Below, piece by piece: positions 29,651 through 37,635 of a DNA stretch of 37,635 nucleotides. The stretch comes from Chara braunii. Taxonomy: Eukaryota > Streptophyta > Charophyceae > Charales > Characeae. How positions within the stretch are numbered: position 1 is the first letter of the stretch; each line of letters starts with the position of its first letter. The stretch is taken from NCBI GenBank assembly GCA_003427395.1, contig BFEA01000790.1, positions 376,601-414,235 on the forward strand, in the 5' to 3' direction. The notes beneath the pieces are model-generated. The model saw only the letters and a program-made list of their open reading frames with translations. It had not been told where the DNA came from and did not search any database. The position numbers were made by a program, and so were the translations under genes.

Positions 29651-29653
29651 TCA

Positions 29654-29890
29654 GACTGAGGCTACTGCCTCTGACATTTCTAGGATTTAGTTGTTCTGCT
29701 TTTGTTGTTCTTAGGACTTATACACTAGTCAGCTGTTTTTTGACTGAGGCTATTGCTTCCAACATTCTAGGATCTAGTTGTCATTACTTCCTGCTTTCCT
29801 TGGACATGTATACTAGTTAGTTGCTTTTGCTTTCACTTAGGCTGTTAGTTGTGACATTGCTGTTTTTATGACATTTTATATTCTAGGTTG
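29654..29890 (+). repeat. 88-92-bp diverged tandem repeat, three units
   Basis: GACTGAGGCTACTGCCTCTG (29654), GACTGAGGCTATTGCTTC (29742) and CACTTAGGCTGTTAG (29834) begin three related units, which share TTCTAGGAT(T/C)TAGTTG and ACTAGT(C/T)AG. The first contains a perfect hairpin, GAGGC-TACT-GCCTC. In the second the arm becomes GCTTC and still pairs with a G-T wobble. Confidence 0.8.
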
Positions 29891-30299
29891 CATCGCATGG
29901 ACTCAGCATGGAGCTTGCTCCGCATCCTAGACTACCCAGGTTTTATTTTTTCTTTGGTAGAGTTCCTCTTCTTGGCGGAAGTGTGCTTTATCTAGGCAAT
30001 CCATCACAGGCCGAGGATCGTGTAGCGGACCTCTGGTTGGCCTATGAGACCAGCCCCTTGGCCTGTTCTCACAGGACTGTGTTGTATTCGGGGTAGTCCA
30101 GTCCAGGCCGGTACATATGTCGGTACCAGCCAGTCCAGTCCAGTCCCGTCACTCCGCTGGGGTATGCCCCAGTTGTTGTCTGTTTTCTGTCTCATTCTAC
30201 ATTCACACAGTTTGGAGTACGTGCGTTGGAGTCTGGCGTGGGAGTTGCGCTGTGCCATCCTGCTCCCCTTCTTCCTCCATCTCCATCTCTATCCCAAGC

Positions 30300-30648
30300 G
30301 AAGCACCACACTTGGTGGGTTCGCCACACGAGGAAAATCATTCCAGTACTCAGTTAAAAAGTTTCTCAGTTTCGGACGTTGGCCGCCTGACAACGTGATC
30401 AATTGGTAGCATGAACCACAACGAGCTCTTGGAGCAAAATCAGTACCCCTGGGCCGAGGATCTGCCTCCTGGTGTTTGACGAACAGCACCAAGTTCGTTG
30501 CGACGTCCACCAAGTGAATGTTCCAGAGCCACCATTGACCGATCTTGTGATTTACTCCACGTTTTGTCATCGGCAGCGTTACGCCGACATTTATATAAAG
30601 GCAGGTTTCAGCATTGACCTGGGACTCCACAACCCATAGTAAGCTCAC
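30300..30648 (-). pseudogene. Unrecognised protein-like fragment
   Basis: A 119-codon minus-strand frame with a protein-like composition, including CLYINVGVTLPMTKRGVNHK and QWWLWNIHLVDVATNLVLFV, a moderately hydrophobic Trp-rich segment. I do not recognise a family. No start context, promoter or downstream coding continuation supports an intact gene. It has the same orientation as the decayed membrane-protein-like segment at 33369-34560 and could be another remnant of such a sequence. A weak resemblance (GVN-K followed by an aromatic-rich segment) is suggestive only. Confidence 0.3.
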
Positions 30649-30649
30649 T

Positions 30650-32060
30650 GTGTGACCATCGAAGTTACTCCTTCCCTAAAAAAGCAAACCCCCTGTTCCT
30701 ACACTGCCCCAACCGGGAGGCACCCCCTCTCCTCTCGGCCCCAGTTCGGAACAGCCCATAAACGAATACTTCAACCCCCTAAAAGGCATACAGTTCCCCC
30801 TAGAGTATACCTCACAGGCTGAAGTTCCCCTTTTCCTTCTGCCCCACCCCCTCCAGGCAAGGAAGCCCTCTCATCTTCACACCCTGCTATAAGCAGCCAC
30901 CTCCTTGCCTTCTCTCCCCAACCGCCAGTGCTGATCCGACCCTAAATCAGCCTGGCCCAGAAAAAGACAATCCCTCAATACTGCCTTCCCACCACCAAGG
31001 GTAACACCTCCCACCTTGTGAAACCCTCACGGGAAGGGGCTCCAACCATAAAGGAGAAACCCACAGATTCACAAAACAAAACACAAATATACCGTACAAA
31101 GACTCAGGCAAGCTTTGAAACACAATTAACGAAAAAAACCTATCAGAATCAGAATTTACAGCAACAGTAATAAAAACTAGAAAGTTGAGATTTACAAACG
31201 TAGATTTTTTCAAATAGAAAAATACTTCGGAAGCATACTTTTAAAAATTAAAAATTAGGAACAAAATTAGGAAATATGTCTGAAACATCTTTTGGAAAAT
31301 AAAATTTAAAAACAAGATTTGTGAAATCTATATGAGATGTCCAATATTGGACTCACAAATATATAAAATCAAGAAAGCAATCCCGATCAAAGTTAAGGTC
31401 ATCGTTAAGGGAAGCAACTTTGTACCAACGAGCATACTCATAAATAGGAATTGCACAAAAAAAACACTATGAAACAGGGGATTCATAAAAACCTCACAAT
31501 TAGAGAAAACCTAACATTTCTTATAGAATGAAAAAGTAAAAGTCAAACTGTTATTTTTTACACAAAAAGAAAGCGTTTTTAATCGTTTTCCGATAAAGGA
31601 GGCAAAAAATCAGGTAAAAAGTCTAGCGTTCCTCAAAATGTGCAAGAAAAGTCTTCCTTGCAAAATGTTTTTATATGACTATAAGTCATTCTCAGTAGAT
31701 TGGCAAAAAAAACAGAGTTCAAACATGGTAATTTTTAAGGATGACAAGGCAAACTTGAAAGATATAAAAGAAAACGTGTTTTGGTGAATACTCATTTATA
31801 TGACTATAAGTCGGTTTCCGCAGTTTGGTGAAAAACATACTATCATAATCTTGAATAGATTTCGTGCAAACCTAACAATTTGTTTTGTTAGGTTTTCACG
31901 AATCCTATGTTTATGAGCAATATCAGGAAAACATCAGTTAGCGAGAATCTATATCATATAAGAAATACCATCGAAATACTCTAAAAAGTAGTCAGCAAAA
32001 ACATGTTGATCATCGGGTGAAAACGAATACAAGATCATACCCAATCAATCGAAAAATAAA
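30650..32060. other. Unassigned DNA, AT-rich from about 31040
   Basis: No gene is seen. A short direct repeat, TTATATGACTATAAGTC, occurs at about 31670 and 31796, some 126 bases apart. The rest is A-rich without clear structure. Confidence 0.55.
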
Positions 32061-32066
32061 AAAATC

Positions 32067-32790
32067 ATGAAAATAGCGCAGAAACCTACGAGTACCCCAC
32101 ACACGACCCTCCCTTCCCGAACCTCACCTCCACACGTCGCCGACCTTAAGGCATCTTGGTCATCATTCGACCACTCCGGTCAGTCAAAGTCGAACGGTGA
32201 TAACAACGGACCACAGCGCGTTTACCAAAACTATCCACGCTATGTTGTGGAACGAGACTGTTGAACCCGACAACAGCTCCCCGCAGGCAGTCCCAGAAGA
32301 GGAGAACTCGTGACCTTATTGCACCTTCTCGTAGAGATAAGCAGCAGCAACAAATTACATCTTCATACGCCAGGAAGCTCGGAAACAACCCACCAGACCA
32401 AACTCCAGCAACCACCTTCCACTGTCCCCAATACCTCAGCAGAAGTCCACCCTACCCACACTCGATCCACCATTGTCGCTTTCACCCCTCACACACCTTC
32501 TTCCTCCCCATCATCAGCTTCCCCCACCGCTTCACTCCATGATTCGACATCTTCGCGTTGCCACCATCGTGTATCGGCTCCGCCACTGGTCACAATCGGC
32601 CCATCGTGCTGACCCGGTTTCGCGCCTTGGAAATGTTGGGGCACAACGCTCCCGGTAGCGCTACTGTTCATATACAAAAAGAAAAAGAAAGAAGAAGAAT
32701 GGAAGAAAAGGTAAAGAAAGGGGAAGAAAAAGACTTAAAAGAGTAGATGGTCGACAATGGGATTGATGGGAGAGCGGAGAGGGGGAAGAA
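32067..32790. other. Pro/Ser/Thr-biased open frames, no supported gene
   Basis: Several overlapping plus-strand frames of 60-100 codons encode Pro/Ser/Thr/His-rich sequence without motifs, and an A/G-rich tract follows at about 32675-32740. I cannot support a gene. Confidence 0.35.
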
Positions 32791-32799
32791 AAGCTGCCA

Positions 32800-33090
32800 T
32801 CCCTTCCACATTGGCGGGGACATCAACCATGTGTACATGAGCCTTCATAAAATTTGGGTGCACAAAGCCACCTGACCCCTGCACCGTGACCCGATGTCAC
32901 AGATCGAACAGGGTTCTCAACACATTCTGCCGCCTCCTGAGTGGCACAATACGTCTCATAAACACCATGTGGACCTCCATATATGGAGACTGTTGTCGAA
33001 GAGAGGCGGAGAAGATGAGAAGGTGGAAGAGCTGGTTGAGGAACTCCCCATCAATGAAGATCAAAATTCCCATCATTCGCGCCACCACAC
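32800..33090 (-). pseudogene. Possible decayed coding segment
   Basis: On the minus strand the frame from 33088 to 32897 reads through RRIVPLRRRQNVLRTLFDL to a TGA. The same frame continues with HRVTVQGSGGFVHPNFMKAH and then VDVPANVEGMAAFLPP. The continuity of protein-like sequence across one stop suggests an old coding region. Competing plus-strand frames of 95 and 113 codons over the same bases make this uncertain. No family is recognised. Confidence 0.25.
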
Positions 33091-33368
33091 ATTCTTCGAA
33101 AGGCTCTGCAAGGAATGGAGCTCAAGTGGGATCAGGGCGGGGGAGTCCTTCCAGTGGCTGGAGATTCATGTAAGCCAGCCAAAGTTGGTGCGCGACCAAA
33201 GGACGATCAATCGTCTGATCTGGGGGAGCTGCTAATGTCAAAGATCTAGTGAGTCTGGGATAAGGAGCGGGAGAATGCCCAACGGCGAGGGAGGGAGAGG
33301 AAGGGGGAGATGATGCTCCATGGCCAGAGGGGAAGGTCGGAAAGAGAGACATGGAGAGGGTTGTAGGG

Positions 33369-34560
33369 CTAGTCAGGGAGGTGCTCAAGATTCTCGGGCA
33401 AAGGCTCGTTGGCAAACAGTTCGTCCCATGAAGAGGGACCCGCTTCTGGCGCTGCTGGTTCTGCAGGCACCAGTTCTGGCAATGGCATCGTGGTCATGGG
33501 CTTGTCCACTTCATCGTCGTCTGTTTCCGGGGCCACTACAGCTCCGACTGTCACACTCTCCAGTTCTGCCACGACTGCTTGCACTGATCGGGGCCGCTCT
33601 AGCGATAGTGATTGCTGGCCCCATACTCTTTTTCGCCCTAGCCTCTTCACTGCAGGTCGCACATATGTCATTGGCGGCTGTAGATGCTTCTCCTGTCCAG
33701 CTCAACCACCAAACAAACAAGCGTGAGTGTCATCACACAGAACAAAAGGCAGACGGGCAACTTCCTTTCCACATTGATTTGATTCATTAGTGGATATAAG
33801 ATGACACCAAAACGATCCAACCCAATATCACCACCCTCTTGTGGCAAGTTGGGACCTTTCACCCAACTTTCATTGTTCTCCTCTGCCAATGCCAGCTTTA
33901 GAACGATGTTGGTCAGCTCACTGTGAATCACCACCTGCAATCCGTCCTGCTTCCTCTTCAAAATTCCAAACGGATAAAAAACCACCAACCCGGACCTCGC
34001 AGATCACTAGGTGTCCACATTACAACATAGTCGGTCATGTCCTTGTTGACGCCATGTGCGTTGCTGCGCACCTCGATACTGAAAAACTGCAATGAGACTG
34101 GCTTGTAAAGGGCCCAATGGAGCTCCCACAATTCCTTGTCCACCGTCGGTAAATGCAGATCCGAGAGGTGCACCTTATACATTGGGAAATGGCACATAGA
34201 TTGCTGCTCCAACAACAATACGTGGAGAAGAGAGCAGTAGAAGAAGAAAGAACTCAAAGTAGGCATTAGTGAGCTCGAGAATGCAGCTGAACAAGAGGAG
34301 GAGGGAAAAGATCAAGATATTGCAGCACTGGCAGCAACTTCGGTTCTTCCAACGTCGTCGGCAACATGTTATGCAGGTTGTACTAAAGGCAGTCTCTCTG
34401 GTTTACTCGCGCCACCGATTCTGCACCATCTCAGTCGATGGCATCCGAAAGTCCTGACACGTCCCCGCACTTCCTTTGGCAATGGAACTAAGTTCCCAAT
34501 TTGCACAGTGAAGTCTGATATGTGTGCGCACATAGCCGCAGACATCGGTATTCGAGGAAG
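33369..34560 (-). pseudogene. Decayed membrane-protein-like coding sequence
   Basis: Protein-like sequence runs on the minus strand through shifting frames. It opens with FTVQIGNLVPLPKEVRGRV near 34530-34460. Next is a hydrophobic Leu-rich block (ILIFSLLLLFSCILEL, then YFEFFLLLLLSS) at about 34320-34215. A soluble-looking segment follows (VDKELWELHWALYKPVSLQF, WTPSDLRGPGWWFFIRLEF). Then come GPNLPQEGGDIGLDRFGVIL, a second hydrophobic stretch (LPVCLLFCVMTLTLVCLVV, about 33755-33700), and an acidic Pro/Glu-rich tail ending with a stop at 33369. At least three single-base frame changes (near 34190, 33990 and 33675) break it. I do not recognise the family. It could be a dead host gene or an extra ORF of a mobile element. 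Confidence 0.5.
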
Positions 34561-34799
34561 ACGGGCGTGCTCTAACCCTTCTAAAAATATTTTTCCCTTT
34601 TGTCCTCTTATTGGATATAGTCGAAGTTTTCCTATTTTTTTTTTTCAGGTTGGTATCTGATTTTTCTGATTTTTTAAAAAATTCTTAAAACTCTTAAAAA
34701 GTTATTTGGTAAGCACGAAGGGGAAGGTTGGTTTTAACAGGGTGGTGCTCGGGCAGAGGACGGATTGGTGTTCAAGGTGGTAGGTCTATTAGAAGGGCG

Positions 34800-35580
34800 G
34801 GGTGGGGTGACAATAGTCGGTGCTGGAGCAGTTGCTCTGCAACCAGGGGGAGCTTGAGACTATTGGAACTATGTCGAGGGTGGAAGGCATAACCATCTTG
34901 TTCAACGTAGCTAATGTCGGGGCAGTGACCCTGTAACTTTGGGGGCTGTGCAGCTAAGGAAGTTGTCGAGGGAGGAAGACACTTCCTGTCCGTCAGAACT
35001 AGTTCCGTCGGTACTGGGACAGTTGGTGTTGTCATGTCACCCTAGCAAGGGGGGTATGAGATCTAGCGAGTTTTTGTACGAGGACTGGATGCCTGGGCTG
35101 TAGTCTTCCCTCTGCAGTGCGGGGAAGGAGCTGGATCATGGGTGAATTTCGTTTTCTTGTCTTCCTGTTTTTTGGGCTGATCGGTCTGTTTCGTGTATGA
35201 TTCTTAGTTTAGCTTTCACGAAACTAGATCCAAGGTTAGTGGGATGTTCATGGTGGTCAAAGGGGGTCTTAGGAACGATTTAGAATTTTGTGGATTCCTA
35301 GCAACTCATCTTAGACGGCTCCATTGTTGATATACTCAGTGATATGCGGTTGTCCGATGCCAGAACGACGCTGGCCGGTGTTGGGGTGTTGCCTTGTAAC
35401 CTGCTGATGTAGGAGTGTGAGGCCTGGTAGAGAGATCTGAGGATGCTTAGGGGTGGGCATTCCAAGGGACAACCAAGGGTTGCCGCTGGGACGACGCTGG
35501 TTGGAGCTGGGGTGAGTCGTGTTGCCCTGTAACCCAGCAGGGTGGGGGTATGAGGCCTGGAAGAGCCCGGCAGGGAGTAA
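34800..35580 (+). repeat. Weak diverged repeats around TTGCCCTGTAACC
   Basis: Related segments GTTGCTCTGCAACC (34828), GTGACCCTGTAACT (34925), GTTGCCTTGTAACC (35388) and GTTGCCCTGTAACC (35520) are each preceded by a GGTG/GGAGC-type stretch and followed by GGGG-rich DNA. The last two, about 132 bases apart, are clearly related over ~100 bases (ACGACGCTGG before, TGAGGCCTGG after). The minus-strand frames here are low-confidence. Confidence 0.6.
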
Positions 35581-36150
35581 GACAGTGTGGGAAAACTTTC
35601 GAAGGGTCACAGGGTTTTGAGCATTTGTAGGACCTCTGTGGTGGCGTGTTTCGTGGTGGCCAGACCTTTTTCTGAAGTTTGTCGTAGTAATTTTCTAAGT
35701 CGTTCAAAATCGTCTTAGCCATAGCCGGGTAATGGCCTCGATACCTTAAATTTTTAAAATTTCATGTAAATTTCTATATGGAACGCTGGGCCCAGTTCCC
35801 AGCACGTGCTGCTCCCCACGAATAGATTGGAGCCTTGTCCCATTAAAAAAAAAAAAAAGAAAAAAAAAAAGATAATAATGTGCGCAATGGGTTGCGCTGT
35901 AAAATCAAATTGATCAATCGGGCCAGCAGAAGCTACTGAAGGTAGAAGTGGTTGCTCGATCGAATGTATGATTACATCATGGAGGCGTTAAGTGTGGGCA
36001 CACTCATTATCGATTGAGTCGATGATGGAGGCCAGTTGAAGTAAGAAGTGGTTGCCTTGATCATCTCATAGACATGGACACGTGGCAGGCAGTCGGGAGA
36101 CTACCAAATTTTTGGACTCCCTGCGTATCACAGTTGTGAACTTGTGATAA
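35580..36150. other. Unassigned DNA with a poly-A tract
   Basis: A run of A with one G interruption lies at about 35845-35871. A small inverted repeat, GCTGGG/CCCAGC, is at about 35786-35804. No gene is seen. Confidence 0.5.
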
Positions 36151-36151
36151 G

Positions 36152-36541
36152 CTAAGTTTCATACTGCGCGACTTCACGTACCCTCCGGATTAACCCTGAA
36201 GTAAGCCGCGAGCATGGATCTTGAGGATCGAAGGGACAGATAGGGGACAAATTTTTGGGTGTAATTGCACGCATTCTTCGGAAATGTCCTTGCTTTTTTT
36301 TCGTAATTCTAGCCTTGCGTGGCTGATTAGCAACCATGCAGGACTTTTCAAAGAAACGGTTATCTTTTCGTTGGTCGATGCCATTTTTGAATGTTTGCAT
36401 GATTATGCAAGCTAGCTCCCCGCTTCTGAATGCGTGCCAACTTCTCTTCTTGCTCGCTACTTCGCCTATATGTATCTCTTCATCTTCCTTCCTTCCCTTT
36501 GGGCCAAGATGAGTGGTTGCAAGTTGAGCTAGCCGCATCAA
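36152..36541 (-). CDS. Open frame of 129 codons, doubtful
   Basis: A minus-strand ATG-started frame, rich in Lys and Arg (PRKARITKKKQGHFRRMRA), with no recognisable domain, no upstream promoter features that I can identify and no neighbour in the same orientation. It is listed only because it is the longest uninterrupted frame in this part of the window. It may well be chance. Confidence 0.12.
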   Translation of the reverse strand: MMRLAQLATTHLGPKGRKEDEEIHIGEVASKKRSWHAFRSGELACIIMQTFKNGIDQRKDNRFFEKSCMVANQPRKARITKKKQGHFRRMRAITPKNLSPICPFDPQDPCSRLTSGLIRRVREVAQYET

Positions 36542-36544
36542 GTC

Positions 36545-37200
36545 ATAAGAGCGGACTTACGCGCGCAGCTTGAACGACCTTCGCAATTGAGCGAAATTTT
36601 CGGTTGTCAAGTCTCCCTTGCTCACCCCGACCTTCTAGAAGCTTCCCTCTTTTTCAATCCCTTCTTATCTCCCCCTCATCTACCGCCCTCTGCTCCCCCT
36701 CATTACACGCTGGTGCCCCACCGCCTTTCTTGCTATAAATTTGTGCAGTCCTCTCCTTTCCTCCTCTTTGATCTCGACTAGTACGACTACAATGTTGCAC
36801 CAACTGTGCACGAAGGCTGCAGTGCCGAATAGGCTCGACGTGCCCAAGGATGGGCGGAGTGACGGCGTGGGGTAAGCTTAGCGATAGCTTCAGTAGGTGG
36901 TAGTGGGGGAGAGTGAGCGGTGGTGGAGACGAGGGTGCGGCCAGGATCAGGGCCTTCGGGCTAGGCTGGCGCGGACGTCAGTTGGACAGGGTGGCTGCCC
37001 ACTGGTGGCGTGGCCATTATTTTTAAGGAAAGCTTGTGAGGGACTTTTGCTTTTCTCCATTGCTGCTTGTCCGAGTGTCTATGATTCCCCACGGAGGCAG
37101 CCAACCGCGGCTGAGGCCGTGGCTGCGCGGCGGCCAGCGGGCGGCGGTGGCGGGGTTGGGGGTGGCTGATTGGGGTTGCGCAACCACAACCCCACCCCCT
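36545..37200. other. Unassigned DNA, C/T-rich then G-rich
   Basis: A C/T-rich stretch (about 36615-36775) is followed by G-rich DNA. A short palindrome, GGTTGCGCAACC, lies at about 37173-37184. No gene is seen. Confidence 0.45.
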
Positions 37201-37204
37201 CGCA

Positions 37205-37282
37205 AAAAAAAAAAAGAAAAAAAAAAAGAATTTCGAGAGGGGGTGGGTTGGGGGTAAAAATGAATTAAAAAAAAAAAAAATC
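37205..37282. repeat. A-rich homopolymer runs
   Basis: Two poly-A-type runs (about 37205-37229 and 37266-37279) separated by a G-rich segment. Confidence 0.92.
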
Positions 37283-37635
37283 TTGATTAAATGATTGATT
37301 GGAATTCGGTTTGTTGATTGATTCGCCGATTGATTGATTGGGATTGATTGATTGATTGATTGACTGATTAATTGATTAATTGATTGATTGACTGATTGAT
37401 TGATTGATTGATTGGTGGGCGGGGGATCGCCGCCTTTCCAACCCAACACACACACACTCGTGCACTTTTTTTTCTTCTTCGATTGATTGATTGGTTGATT
37501 GAATGGTTGATATTGCTTGGTGGAAGCGGGGTGCCCCACTCCCTCCTCCCCCCCCCCACGCACGCACACACACACACAGTCGCACACTTTTTTCTCGATT
37601 GATTGATTGGTGGGAGGGGGGTCGTCCCCCCCCCC
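37283..37635. repeat. (TTGA)n microsatellite with poly-C runs at the window edge
   Basis: GATT/TTGA tetranucleotides dominate 37283-37412 and recur at 37480-37500 and 37597-37610. Between them are two related segments with CACACACACA, TCG(T/C), GCAC and a T run (37446-37475 and 37563-37593), so the array looks like a duplicated composite. C runs occur at about 37548-37557 and 37626-37635. Confidence 0.93.

Noticed and set aside
28900-30100. 3' LTR of element 2
   Set aside because: I found no segment shared with the DNA upstream of the protease and no convincing polypurine tract.

Overview
This is nuclear DNA from a large, repeat-rich eukaryotic genome; one undetermined base at 28287 points to a draft assembly. 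The two recognisable protein-coding blocks are decayed Ty3/gypsy LTR retrotransposons. A primer-binding site complementary to initiator tRNA-Met, a chromovirus with a chromodomain, and a U6 snRNA fragment of plant type fit a green-lineage host (land plant or charophyte alga). I cannot name the species. I see no intact host gene and no prokaryotic features.

Layout. 1-473: (AG)n tract and unassigned DNA. 474-5780: Ty3/gypsy element 1, with a putative 5' LTR, a primer-binding site, gag with a zinc knuckle, protease, reverse transcriptase and RNase H. All its reading frames are broken, and no integrase or 3' LTR is visible. 5880-6220: 77/107-bp tandem repeats. 6350-7400 and 9100-9900: clusters of GC-rich hairpins, with two hammerhead-ribozyme-like folds at 8417-8485 and 9070-9153. 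10123-10190: a U6 snRNA-like fragment. 10.4-13.5 kb: short tandem duplications and trinucleotide-rich DNA. 13620-17300 and 21510-24635: two diverged copies of one long non-coding repeat, each carrying an array of hairpins. 17.3-21.3 kb: microsatellites and a 602/522-bp tandem duplication. 24640-28900: chromovirus element 2 (gag tail, protease, reverse transcriptase, RNase H, integrase, chromodomain), with several stops and frameshifts. 29.6-29.9 kb: 88-92-bp tandem repeats. 30.3-34.6 kb, minus strand: decayed protein-like segments, including a membrane-protein-like one. 34.8-37.6 kb: weak tandem repeats, homopolymers and a (TTGA)n microsatellite.

The most unusual signal is the hairpin arrays. 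In 13919-15142 about 16 units share a nearly constant loop (TAAGTT) and core stem, while the outer stem bases change in compensating pairs from unit to unit. In 21788-23265, inside the other copy of the same long repeat, about a dozen hairpins of a different sequence show the same behaviour: a TGT-type loop, a variable middle stem, and in several units an outer AAGTAG/CTACTT stem. Architecture is kept while sequence is not, which suggests that folding of the DNA or its RNA is what is preserved. I do not know a named element with this design. Everything here was read by eye; no alignment, folding or database search was run.
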